A DNA stretch of 41,357 nucleotides from JAHJTW01 sp964545545 (GTDB taxonomy: Bacteria; Krumholzibacteriota; Krumholzibacteriia; LZORAL124-64-63): contig CAZJGK010000020.1 of assembly GCA_964545545.1 (NCBI GenBank), positions 1 through 41,357 of the forward strand, read 5' to 3'. The translations under genes and the position numbers were made by a program. Below are positions 25,069-33,144 of the stretch, piece by piece. Numbering within the stretch: position 1 is the stretch's first letter; every line of letters begins with the position of its first letter. Below the pieces are notes generated by a model, which had not been told where the DNA came from, did no database searches, and saw nothing but the letters and a program-made list of their open reading frames with translations.

Positions 25069-25631
25069 GCCGAACCGTCCTCGTCGGCGGCAGGCTTCTC
25101 GGACTCTTCAGCCTCGGCACTTTCAGCCTCAGCGGAAGTTTCCTCGGCAGCCTTGGCTTCCTCGGCGGCGGCCTTGGCCTCCTCGGCGGCCTTGGCCTCG
25201 GCGGCAACCCGGGCCTCTTCCTCTACCTTGGCTTTGGCCTCGTCTTCGGCCTTTTTCTCGGCCTCTGCCTTACGCACCGCCGCAGTGTCGACCTTCTGCT
25301 GACGATTGGCATCCGACTGCTGGCGCCAGGCCGCGACCTTGGATTCGATTTCCTCGACCGCCAGGCCCTGCTTCATCAGGGAGTACTTGTACAGGACGCC
25401 CTCGCTTTTCAGCAGGCTGCGAGCTGTCTGGCTGATGGTGGCGCCCTTTTCGAGCCAGCTGATGATTTCATCATCGTGGATCTGGACCTCAAACGGGTCG
25501 CGGAAAGGATTGTAGTAGCCGAGGTTAGCCAAATAGGCGCCGTCCCGGCGTTTGCGGCTGTCGAGGACGACAAGGCGGTAGAAAGGACGCTTCTTGCGCC
25601 CCATGCGGGTCAGACGAATTGTTGTGGGCAC
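25065..25631 (-). CDS. rpsP: 30S ribosomal protein bS16 with long acidic Ala/Glu tail
   Basis: A structural protein of the 30S body. Residues 1-85 are a normal bS16 (TIRLTRMGRKKRPFYRLVV and LGYYNPF). The product is 188 residues, about twice the family length. From about 100 on it becomes a low-complexity helix rich in Ala, Glu and Lys with short repeats of the type AEEAKAA, ending in an acidic stretch. Similar tails are known on bS16 in some lineages, but their role is unknown to me. The GTG start at 25631 has GGAGG about 8 nt upstream. It is translationally coupled to khpA. Confidence 0.95.
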   Translation of the reverse strand: MPTTIRLTRMGRKKRPFYRLVVLDSRKRRDGAYLANLGYYNPFRDPFEVQIHDDEIISWLEKGATISQTARSLLKSEGVLYKYSLMKQGLAVEEIESKVAAWRQQSDANRQQKVDTAAVRKAEAEKKAEDEAKAKVEEEARVAAEAKAAEEAKAAAEEAKAAEETSAEAESAEAEESEKPAADEDGSA

Positions 25632-25713
25632 CCCACACCTCCGTTTTTATGGTTTCGCGTCCGGCACCATGCCCAACGCGTACAGGCATGCGGGGCCGAT
25701 CCCCGCACCCGGG

Positions 25714-27063
25714 TCAACGTCCGCCCAGCACCTTCTGGCCGAACTCCTGGAGTCCACCGGCGGCGTTGATCTGACGCATCATCCGCCGCATGTCCCGGTA
25801 CTGTTTGAGCAACTTGTTGACCTGCGAGACCGTGGTCCCGCTTCCGCGTGCGATCCGCTTGCGCCGCGACCCGTTGATGATGTCGGGTTTGCGCCGCTCG
25901 CCGATCGTCATGGAATTGATGATGGCCTCGACCTTGACGAATTGATTGTCATCGACCTTGGCCTTGTCCAGCATGTCGCCGTTTACCCCCGGCAACATCT
26001 TGAGCACGCCCTTGAGCGGGCCCATTCTTTTCATCTGCCTGATCTGGGCCTGGAAATCCTCCAGGGTGAAGTGTCCCTCCGCGAAACGGGACGCTAGGTT
26101 CTGCGCCTGGTCCAGATCCATTTTCTGCTCGGCGTGCTCGATCAGGGTCAGGACATCGCCCATCCCCAGGATTCGGCTGGCCATGCGATCGGGGTGGAAG
26201 ACCTCCAGGTCCTCCATTTTCTCCCCCACGCCCACGAGCTTGATCGGCCGACCGGTGACCTCCAGCACGCTCAAAGCCGCGCCGCCCCGGGCATCGCCGT
26301 CGAGCTTGGTCAGCACGGCACCGTCGAAATCGAGCCGCTCGGCAAAGGTGACCGCGATGTTGACGGCCTCCTGGCCCATCATGGAGTCCAGCACCAGGAG
26401 CTTTTCGTCCATGGGCACCATCTTGTCGATGGCTTCCAGTTCGTTCATCAGCACATCATCGATGTGCAGGCGACCGGCCGTATCGACGATCAGGACATCG
26501 CACTTGTTGTCCTTGGCTCGACGCAGCCCCAGCTTGACGATCTGGGCCGCGTTCTTGCGCTCGCGGTCGCTGTGAACCGGCACCCCGACCTGATCGCCGA
26601 TAACGATCAACTGGTCGATGGCCGCGGGCCGATAGATGTCCGCGGCCACCAGCATGGGCCGACGGCCTTCCTGCTTCAGCCGCAGGGCAAGTTTGCCACA
26701 AAACGTTGTTTTACCCGAACCCTGCAGGCCCATGACCATGACGGTGGCCATGTCCTTGTGCTTGCCCGTACCGGGCTCCAGGTTCAACTCGGCGGCGTGG
26801 CCGCCCAGCAGCGCCGTCAATTCATCGTTGACGATCTTGACAACCTGTTGACCGGGGCTGAGGCTCGTGGCCACATCCGAGCCCAGTGCCTTTTCCCGGA
26901 TAGCCGCAACCAGATTTTTGGCTACACCATAATGGACATCAGCCTCAAGCAGGGCCATGCGCACTTCCCGCAAGGCCTCCTTGATGTTGTCCTCGGTAAG
27001 CCTGTCCTGACCGGCCAATTTTTTCAACGCCCGGTCAAGACGCCTGGTGAGATCCTGGAACAT
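25714..27063 (-). CDS. ffh: signal recognition particle protein (SRP54 homologue)
   Basis: Binds signal sequences emerging from ribosomes and, with 4.5S RNA and FtsY, delivers them to the membrane. The 449-residue protein has the N domain (1-100), the GTPase domain with GLQGSGKTT (112-120), DTAGR and TKLDGDARGG, and the Met-rich M domain after about 310 (QMKRMGPLKGVLKMLPG, RIARGSGTTVSQVNKLLKQY). ATG at 27063 follows CGGAAG by 8 nt; the longer frame adds 15 unrelated residues. The 218-bp gap ahead of it (27064-27281) has a TATAAG hexamer (27151-27156, minus strand) but no good -35. It leads into rpsP 82 bp later. Confidence 0.96.
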   Translation of the reverse strand: MFQDLTRRLDRALKKLAGQDRLTEDNIKEALREVRMALLEADVHYGVAKNLVAAIREKALGSDVATSLSPGQQVVKIVNDELTALLGGHAAELNLEPGTGKHKDMATVMVMGLQGSGKTTFCGKLALRLKQEGRRPMLVAADIYRPAAIDQLIVIGDQVGVPVHSDRERKNAAQIVKLGLRRAKDNKCDVLIVDTAGRLHIDDVLMNELEAIDKMVPMDEKLLVLDSMMGQEAVNIAVTFAERLDFDGAVLTKLDGDARGGAALSVLEVTGRPIKLVGVGEKMEDLEVFHPDRMASRILGMGDVLTLIEHAEQKMDLDQAQNLASRFAEGHFTLEDFQAQIRQMKRMGPLKGVLKMLPGVNGDMLDKAKVDDNQFVKVEAIINSMTIGERRKPDIINGSRRKRIARGSGTTVSQVNKLLKQYRDMRRMMRQINAAGGLQEFGQKVLGGR

Positions 27064-27281
27064 GGTCAACTTCCGTGCTGTCCGGCACACGTCAACGCAA
27101 CACAACACGTCCCCCTCTCTTCAGGAAAGGGGCGACCCGTTGCGCCACAACTTATAATGCGACAACAACATACAGCGCGGGCCCAAACCAGGTGTCCTGC
27201 CGGGCCGTACGCCTGTCACTGTGCGAAGAAGGAAATTAACAATTTGGGAGCATTTTAGCAAGGAAAAGGCCGCGCCAGGCG

Positions 27282-27956
27282 TTAACCCCTGAGCTGCGCA
27301 ACCGCCTCCAGGGAATCGGGCGCCTGGAAGAGCCAGCTTCCCGATACCAGGATGTCGGCGCCCGCCTGTCGGCAAAGCGCTCCGGTCCGCTCATTGATCC
27401 CGCCATCGACCGAAATCAGGAAGTCCCCCCCCCGGGCGGCGCGTAGGGCGACCAGTTCCCTGATCTTGTCCAATCCCGAAGGGTCGAAGACCTGCCCCCC
27501 GAATCCGGGCATGACCGTCATCACCAGGACCAGATCCACACCGTCCAGGTACGGCTTGATGGTTTCCACGGCGGCCGGGGGATTCAGGCTGATCCCGCGC
27601 CGCGCACCAAGTGTGCCTATCTGCTTCAAAGTGGCGGAAATATCCGCTTCGCATTCCACGTGGATGGTCACCGCATCAGCGCCGGCCGCTATGAATGGCT
27701 CTATAAACTGGTCCGGGCGGGTCATCATCAGGTGGGCATCCAGGGGCAGATCGGCCACCCGCCGTACGGCCTGGACCACGCAGGGGCCAAAGGTCAGGTT
27801 AGGCACGAAATGCCCGTCCATGACATCCAGGTGCAGGAGGTCGGCGCCGGCGACGGTCATGCGGGCGATATCCCGGTCCAGGGCGGCGAAGTCGGCGGCA
27901 AGCAAAGAAGGCGCAACCAGCGCCCGGCCTTCAGCGGGTGGCGACAACCAGGACAA
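27282..27956 (-). CDS. rpe: ribulose-phosphate 3-epimerase
   Basis: Interconverts ribulose-5-phosphate and xylulose-5-phosphate in the pentose phosphate pathway. The 224-residue TIM barrel shows every family block: VAPSLLAADF, HLDVMDGHFVPNLTFGP (metal His and Asp), DAHLMM, VMPGFGGQ and the phosphate site SVDGGIN...VSGSWLF. The TTG start at 27956 has AAGGGGGA about 6 nt upstream and lies inside the PASTA gene, overlapping it by 26 nt. In many bacteria rpe lies just after a rsmB-phosphatase-PASTA-kinase-rsgA run, which fits this locus. Confidence 0.96.
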   Translation of the reverse strand: MSWLSPPAEGRALVAPSLLAADFAALDRDIARMTVAGADLLHLDVMDGHFVPNLTFGPCVVQAVRRVADLPLDAHLMMTRPDQFIEPFIAAGADAVTIHVECEADISATLKQIGTLGARRGISLNPPAAVETIKPYLDGVDLVLVMTVMPGFGGQVFDPSGLDKIRELVALRAARGGDFLISVDGGINERTGALCRQAGADILVSGSWLFQAPDSLEAVAQLRG

Positions 27957-28656
27957 GCCGATCCCCCTTTACCACCCGGGACCCCGCAGCCGGATCCTGG
28001 GACAGAATATGATTCGGTGCAACCTTCCCGGAACTGCTGTACTGCACCGGAGCCAGCACCAGACCCGCCGTGCTGATGATCTGCCGGACTTGATACAGGG
28101 GCATGCCGGTCAGATCGGGCAGACGCAACTGGGCAGGGGGAGCAGGATCGGCAATGACCAGGTCCACGCGCCGGCCCGTCGCCAGTTCGTAGCCGGCCTG
28201 AGGGTTCTGGTAGGCGATCACGGGTTGGGTCACGCCGGCCCGGGGCATATGGACAATGCGCCCGGAGCGATAATTTTCACGCTGCAGCGTCACCTTGCAC
28301 TGCTGGGGAGTCAAGCCCACCACCATGGCCAGACGACCCGAGGGGTGGCCGGAACTGAGCACGACCTTGACGACCCGCCCGCCCCTGATCCGCGCTTCGG
28401 GAGCCGGATTCTGATCCAGGATGCAGCCTTCGGGCAGGGTGGGATGAGCCCGCGACCGGGTGACCTCGATTTTCAGATCCAGGGGCTTCACTTCATCCCG
28501 GGCCGAGGCCAGATCCCGACCCCGCAGATCCGGCATGGCCACCACCTGGTTGTTGTGGACCAGCGATGGCAAGACCAGGAAATTCACCCCGATCACCAGC
28601 ACACACCCCAGAGCGGCAAGGCTGCCCAGCAACAACAGGAATTTCCAGAGTTTCAT
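27931..28656 (-). CDS. membrane-anchored PASTA-domain protein without kinase
   Basis: The 241-residue product has a very short cytoplasmic start, one membrane segment at about 6-30, and then three PASTA repeats outside the membrane (about 38-103, 107-170 and 176-240). PASTA signatures include MPDLRGRDLASARDEV, DQNPAPEARIRGG and SQDPAAGSRVVKGDRLVLVV. PASTA domains bind muropeptides or beta-lactam-like ligands in Ser/Thr kinases and penicillin-binding proteins. No kinase or transpeptidase domain is present. The ATG overlaps the rsmB stop (ATGA), and rpe starts inside it. The place between rsmB and rpe is where a PASTA Ser/Thr kinase is often encoded, so this may be its sensor part left behind or a stand-alone cell-wall sensor. 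Confidence 0.9.
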   Translation of the reverse strand: MKLWKFLLLLGSLAALGCVLVIGVNFLVLPSLVHNNQVVAMPDLRGRDLASARDEVKPLDLKIEVTRSRAHPTLPEGCILDQNPAPEARIRGGRVVKVVLSSGHPSGRLAMVVGLTPQQCKVTLQRENYRSGRIVHMPRAGVTQPVIAYQNPQAGYELATGRRVDLVIADPAPPAQLRLPDLTGMPLYQVRQIISTAGLVLAPVQYSSSGKVAPNHILSQDPAAGSRVVKGDRLVLVVATR

Positions 28657-30041
28657 GAGCGGCGGCCTTCCCCAGGGCTTGTCTTGATCATCCTGGCGGC
28701 AAAAAACCCGTCGCCGGGGGCGTCCGGCGGCAACCAGGTCCTCTGCCAGCGACCCTGATCATCCGGCAAGGGTTCAAGATCATCGCGGCGCTGCAACAAC
28801 CCCTCGACGACATCCCGGTTTTCACCCGGTTGAAGCGAGCAGGTAGCGTACATCAACACGCCGCCCGGGGCCAGCAAATCCAGGGCCCGTCCGGCAAGCG
28901 TCCCCAGCAGCCGGGCTTTGTTACTGACGATATCGGGCCGCAGCCGCCAACGCGCATCGGGGTGGCGCCGCAGGACGCCCGTGCCGCTGCAGGGCCCATC
29001 CAGGAATACCGCCCCGCATGAGCCCTCGGCCAGCGGAGGATTGACACCGTCACCCCGCACGATGACCGTGTCGGGGACGCGGGTCCGGGCCAGGGTTGCG
29101 GACAGCAGTGCGGTCCGCCGCGCGTCCGGATCCATGGCCACCAGCAACGACCGACGGTTGCCCACCGATCCCAGGCAGGCGGTTTTGCCTCCCGGCGCCG
29201 CACACATGTCCAGCACAGGCAGATGCCGGGGGCCGGCAGCCAGGGCCGCGGCCAGCCAGGCGGTGGCCTCCTGAACGGTGGCGTCCTGAACGATCAGTTC
29301 GGGGTGCTGCGCCAGGATATCCCGGATGACCTCGCGCCCAGGATGACCGTCGGCGCGCCACCCCCCCGGCATATCCAGGGGCGTGACCGGGCAACCGCGG
29401 TCACCCAGATCGGCGGCCAGACCAGGGGACATTGTCTCATGCAGGTCGTGCAGATCCAGCGATACCGCCTGGTTATTGAACGCGCAGAGGGCTGCGGTGG
29501 CCTGCTCTCCGTACGCGTCGAGCCAGCTGTCGACCAGCCACCGCGGATGGGAATGCCAGGCGGCGAGAAACGCCCTCCGGTCTTTCTGCAAGGGGACAAA
29601 AAGCTCCCGGAGCCTGACTTCTACCTTGGCACTCGCAGCCTCGTTCTCTGGAACCAGGAGGCGTCTTTGCACATGCCGCAGCAGACCGTTGACGAATCCG
29701 GAACTCCGGCGATCAACGCATCGCTTGCACAAGCGCACCGCCTGATCAAGAGCCGCGAACGGGGGCACGCCGTCCAGGGCCAGCAACTGATGCAGGGATA
29801 GACGCAACAGGCAGAGGAGCCCCGGGTCCCGGGGGAACTTGCGGGCAGCGAAAAGGCCGATCAGGTGGTCATAGCGTCCCTGCCACTGCAGGGTGCCGCG
29901 CACCAGACCGGCCAGGAAGGCGCGATCCCTGGCGAGGGTAAAGTCAGCCAGGGCCGCCTCCAGCAGGGGATCGAGATCGGCGCCGCCTTGTACGGAAACC
30001 AGGATCGCCAAAGCCCGCTGGCGCACCGGATCGGGCTTCAT
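28653..30041 (-). CDS. rsmB: 16S rRNA (cytosine-967-C5)-methyltransferase
   Basis: Methylates C967 of 16S rRNA. The 462-residue protein has the N-terminal NusB-like RNA-binding domain (1-130) and a C-terminal Rossmann methyltransferase. The SAM site is LDMCAAPGGKTA (277-288). The two cysteines of this family are Cys351 in DGPCSGTG and the catalytic Cys401 in YATCSLQPGEN. Start ATG at 30041 overlaps the fmt stop as ATGA, and the stop overlaps the PASTA gene in the same way. The def-fmt-rsmB order is widely conserved. Confidence 0.96.
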   Translation of the reverse strand: MKPDPVRQRALAILVSVQGGADLDPLLEAALADFTLARDRAFLAGLVRGTLQWQGRYDHLIGLFAARKFPRDPGLLCLLRLSLHQLLALDGVPPFAALDQAVRLCKRCVDRRSSGFVNGLLRHVQRRLLVPENEAASAKVEVRLRELFVPLQKDRRAFLAAWHSHPRWLVDSWLDAYGEQATAALCAFNNQAVSLDLHDLHETMSPGLAADLGDRGCPVTPLDMPGGWRADGHPGREVIRDILAQHPELIVQDATVQEATAWLAAALAAGPRHLPVLDMCAAPGGKTACLGSVGNRRSLLVAMDPDARRTALLSATLARTRVPDTVIVRGDGVNPPLAEGSCGAVFLDGPCSGTGVLRRHPDARWRLRPDIVSNKARLLGTLAGRALDLLAPGGVLMYATCSLQPGENRDVVEGLLQRRDDLEPLPDDQGRWQRTWLPPDAPGDGFFAARMIKTSPGEGRRS

Positions 30042-30973
30042 GAGCGCAGGATCATACCGGGGCTGAGCGAAAAACCGCGCAGGAACTCTTCCACCGGCAG
30101 GGCCTTGCGTCCGGGAACCTGCAACCCCGTCAAATCCAGGATTCCCTGGCCACAGGCGACCGACACGCCCGCGGGGCCGGCGGTCAGGATGGTGCCCGGC
30201 TCATCGCCGGTCACCAGATAGGATAGCGGTCGCGCGCGCGTGATCTTCAAGGTTGTCTCGCCCACGAAAGTGTTCGCTCCCGGCCAGGGGCTGAGAGCCC
30301 TGATCTGGTTGTGGACCGTCACCACATCCCTGTCCCAGCGCACCGCCGACAGGGTCCGGGTCAGCTTGGGGGCATAAACCGCTCCCTCATCACCCTGATC
30401 CCGGGCCGTAAGTTGACCGTTGGCAATCTGGCGCAACGAGTGGATCAAGAGGTCGGCCCCCTGCCCGGCGAGGTTATCGAGGAGTTCGCCGGCGGTATCC
30501 TCGGGCCCGATGGGTACGGAACGGTAGGCCAGGACCGGCCCCGTATCGACGCCGCGATCCATGCGGATGATGGTGACCCCGGACCAGGAATCCCCGTGCA
30601 AAATGGCATACTGCACCGGTGAGACCCCGCGCCAGCGCGGCAGGAGACTGGCGTGAACGTTGATGCAACCCAGAGGCGGAGCGGACAGCAGGGGTTCCTT
30701 GAGTATATGGCCGAAGGCGACCACCACCACGGCGTCGGGTTCGACATCCAGCACGGCGCGGGTGACGGCTGCCCGTTGCCCGGGACCGAACTCGAGGACC
30801 GGCAGATTGTGGGCGGCGGCCACGGTCTTGATGGCCGTCGGCAGCAGTTTGCGGCCCCGGCCGGCAGGCCGATCAGGCTGCGTGACAACCAGGGGAATGT
30901 TGAACCGTGCTTCGATCAAAGCTTCCAGGGAGGGCACGGAAAATTCGGGAGATCCCATGAAAACAATCTTCAT
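30038..30973 (-). CDS. fmt: methionyl-tRNA formyltransferase
   Basis: Formylates initiator Met-tRNA with 10-formyl-tetrahydrofolate. The 311-residue product has the catalytic Asn105, His107 and Asp143 in INVHASLLPRWRG and GVDTGP, and the C-terminal OB-like tRNA-binding domain. ATG at 30973 shares one base with the def stop (TGATG) and is preceded by GGGAGG about 10 nt upstream; TTG and GTG codons just ahead are less likely. It acts in the same cycle as def, which removes the formyl group after translation. Confidence 0.96.
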   Translation of the reverse strand: MKIVFMGSPEFSVPSLEALIEARFNIPLVVTQPDRPAGRGRKLLPTAIKTVAAAHNLPVLEFGPGQRAAVTRAVLDVEPDAVVVVAFGHILKEPLLSAPPLGCINVHASLLPRWRGVSPVQYAILHGDSWSGVTIIRMDRGVDTGPVLAYRSVPIGPEDTAGELLDNLAGQGADLLIHSLRQIANGQLTARDQGDEGAVYAPKLTRTLSAVRWDRDVVTVHNQIRALSPWPGANTFVGETTLKITRARPLSYLVTGDEPGTILTAGPAGVSVACGQGILDLTGLQVPGRKALPVEEFLRGFSLSPGMILRS

Positions 30974-31509
30974 CACCAACCCACCTCCCGCCTCAATAAG
31001 CCGACCAGGCGAATGAACCCCAGACGCGGTGCGGCCAGAATCCGCCTCCCCACAGAAAGATGATCGATGAACAGCCGCCCGTCGAGGTGATCGACCTCGT
31101 GTTGCACGATCCTGGCCACCAGTTCACGATCCCGCAGGGTTTGCTGCCGCCCCCGGCGATCGAAGTAACGCACCTTGATCCCGGCCTGCCGCCATACCGT
31201 GAGATATAGACCCGGAAACGACAGGCAACCCTCCTCGAACGGAACCCGCGGGCCCACGGTCTCGGTGATGGTCGGGTTGACCATTTCCAACCGGTGTTCA
31301 CCGCTCCCGGCGCTGGGCTTGCGCACCACAAGGATGCGTCTCAGGATTCCGATCTGAGGTGCGGCCAGCCCCACCCCGTCGCCGTTTTCCAGTGCGGACC
31401 ACAAAGCGTCCAGGATGGCGGCGGTTGCCTCACTCCCGGGCTCAGCAGGTTCGCAAATCTGCCGCAGGCAGGAATTCCCAAACCGCAGCACCGGACGAGG
31501 GCCCGTCAA
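30973..31509 (-). CDS. def: peptide deformylase
   Basis: A metalloenzyme that removes the N-formyl group from new proteins. The 178-residue protein has all three motifs: GVGLAAPQIG (45-54), EEGCLSFPG with metal ligand Cys95, and QHEVDHLDG with His137, Glu138 and His141. The start is TTG at 31509, 4 nt after the yajC stop, with only a purine-rich stretch inside the end of yajC as a ribosome binding site. It is followed directly by fmt. Confidence 0.95.
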   Translation of the reverse strand: MTGPRPVLRFGNSCLRQICEPAEPGSEATAAILDALWSALENGDGVGLAAPQIGILRRILVVRKPSAGSGEHRLEMVNPTITETVGPRVPFEEGCLSFPGLYLTVWRQAGIKVRYFDRRGRQQTLRDRELVARIVQHEVDHLDGRLFIDHLSVGRRILAAPRLGFIRLVGLLRREVGW

Positions 31510-31513
31510 TCCT

Positions 31514-31840
31514 CTACTCTTCTTCCCCGGCCATTACGCCGCTGATGGCGGATTTGCTGATCTGAACCTTGACGCCTTCAGCGATCGTCGCCACCACCAA
31601 ATCGTTCTTGACGTCCTTGACTGTGGCGTGCAACCCGCCGTTGGTCACGATCCTGTCTCCGCGCCTGAGCGCCAGGATCATGGCCTTGCGCAGGTCCTGC
31701 TGCTTCTTCTGCGGTCGAATGATCATGAACCAGAAAACCCCGAATATCAGGATGATGGGCAAAAAGGAAAAGAGGGGATTGGTGTTCCCTCCGCCCCCCC
31801 CGTTGGGAGAGGCCATGGCCAGCAGCAGAGTCAAGGGCAT
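31514..31840 (-). CDS. yajC: preprotein translocase subunit YajC
   Basis: An accessory membrane protein of the SecDF complex. The 108-residue protein has a Gly-rich start, one membrane segment (about 22-43, including PIILIFGVFWFMIIRPQKK) and the family pattern GDRIVTNGGLHATVKDV in the cytoplasmic domain. AAGGAG stands 7 nt ahead of the ATG. In E. coli it lies between tgt and secDF; here queA-tgt-yajC is kept but def follows where secD would be expected. A 101-bp gap separates it from tgt. Confidence 0.93.
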   Translation of the reverse strand: MPLTLLLAMASPNGGGGGNTNPLFSFLPIILIFGVFWFMIIRPQKKQQDLRKAMILALRRGDRIVTNGGLHATVKDVKNDLVVATIAEGVKVQISKSAISGVMAGEEE

Positions 31841-31941
31841 GGGCGGCTCCTTGCATGGGATAAGGTTAATTAGACGGTCTCCGTGATGACGTGAGACCCG
31901 GACTTGGGCGAAACATGCAACCCGCAGGCCCCCGGGTCAAA

Positions 31942-33144
31942 TCACTGGTTCCTGTCGCGCCGGCCGGCGACCTGATCCAGCCGGGCCCGCTCCCCCTCCC
32001 GCCAGCGTGCGGTGACCGCACGCGCGTGTTCGGGAAACCGTCCGCCGGTGATGGCTTCCCGGATGTTGGCCATCAATTCCTGATAGAAATGCAGGTTGTG
32101 CAGGGTGGCAAGGGTGGCACCGAGCATTTCCCGCGCCTGGAACAGGTGCCGGATATAAGCCCGTGAGTGTCGGCGACAGACAGGGCAGCCGCACTCGGTA
32201 TCCAGGGGCAGCGTATCCTCGGCAAAGGATTTGTTCTTGACCACCAGACGGCCGTCCCGGGTCAGGACGGTGCCGGTGCGCGCCATCCGCGTGGGCAAAA
32301 CGCAATCGAACATGTCCACGCCTGCGCTCACCCCGACCATGATGTCGTCGGGAAAGCCCACGCCCATCAGATACCGGGGCCGGTCGGGGGGCAGCAGTCC
32401 CGCCGCCAGTTCCGTGGTTTCGTACATGGCCGCTGCCGGCTCCCCCACCGACAACCCGCCGATAGCGTAACCGGGCAGGTCGAATTCGGTTATTTGTGCC
32501 GCACTCAAACGGCGCAAAGAGGCGTCCACCCCGCCCTGCATGATGCCGAACAGAACCCGCTGCCAACCGCCGCGGTCCATACGCCCAGGCAACACCCCGC
32601 AGCAGCGTTTCAGCCAGGCCGTGGTTCGGCGCACCGCGTCCGCTACAGTTTGGGACTCGGCGCCGTAACTGGCGCACTGGTCAAAAGCCATGACGATGTC
32701 CGCACCCAGGTTCAGCTGGATCTCCATGCTCAGCTCGGGCGTGAAATAATGGCGGCCGCCGTCCAGGTGGGAGCGGAATTCCACCCCGTCGTCGCTGATG
32801 CGGTTCAACTCGGCCAGGGAAAACACCTGGAACCCTGCGCTGTCGGTCAGCAGCGCTCCGTCCCAACCCTCGAATCGGTGCAACCCCCCCAGCCGGTCCA
32901 CGAGTTCATGGCCGGGCCGCAGGTAAAGGTGATAGGTGTTGCCCAGGATCAAGCGCGACCCGCTGTCCCAGACCTGTTCGAAGGTCACCGCCTTGACCGA
33001 GCCCACCGTGCCCACCGGCATGAAAACGGGTGTGGGGATGTCGCCGTGCCCGGTGCGCAGCAGACCCCGTCGCGCCGCCGACCCCGGACAGCGGTCCTGC
33101 ACGGTGAAGGAAAACGGCGTGTCCAGCCTACGGTCGGAAGTCAT
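31942..33144 (-). CDS. tgt: queuine tRNA-ribosyltransferase (TGT)
   Basis: Exchanges guanine 34 of GUN-anticodon tRNAs for preQ1 in queuosine synthesis. The 400-residue TIM-barrel protein has the base-binding DSAGFQ (101-106), the nucleophile Asp280 in GVDMFDCVLPTR and the zinc site Cys318, Cys320, Cys323 and His349 (CGCPVC...LHN). The ATG at 33144 lies inside the end of queA, a 17-nt overlap. QueA acts on the tRNA after this enzyme, so the pair forms two successive steps. Confidence 0.96.
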   Translation of the reverse strand: MTSDRRLDTPFSFTVQDRCPGSAARRGLLRTGHGDIPTPVFMPVGTVGSVKAVTFEQVWDSGSRLILGNTYHLYLRPGHELVDRLGGLHRFEGWDGALLTDSAGFQVFSLAELNRISDDGVEFRSHLDGGRHYFTPELSMEIQLNLGADIVMAFDQCASYGAESQTVADAVRRTTAWLKRCCGVLPGRMDRGGWQRVLFGIMQGGVDASLRRLSAAQITEFDLPGYAIGGLSVGEPAAAMYETTELAAGLLPPDRPRYLMGVGFPDDIMVGVSAGVDMFDCVLPTRMARTGTVLTRDGRLVVKNKSFAEDTLPLDTECGCPVCRRHSRAYIRHLFQAREMLGATLATLHNLHFYQELMANIREAITGGRFPEHARAVTARWREGERARLDQVAGRRDRNQ

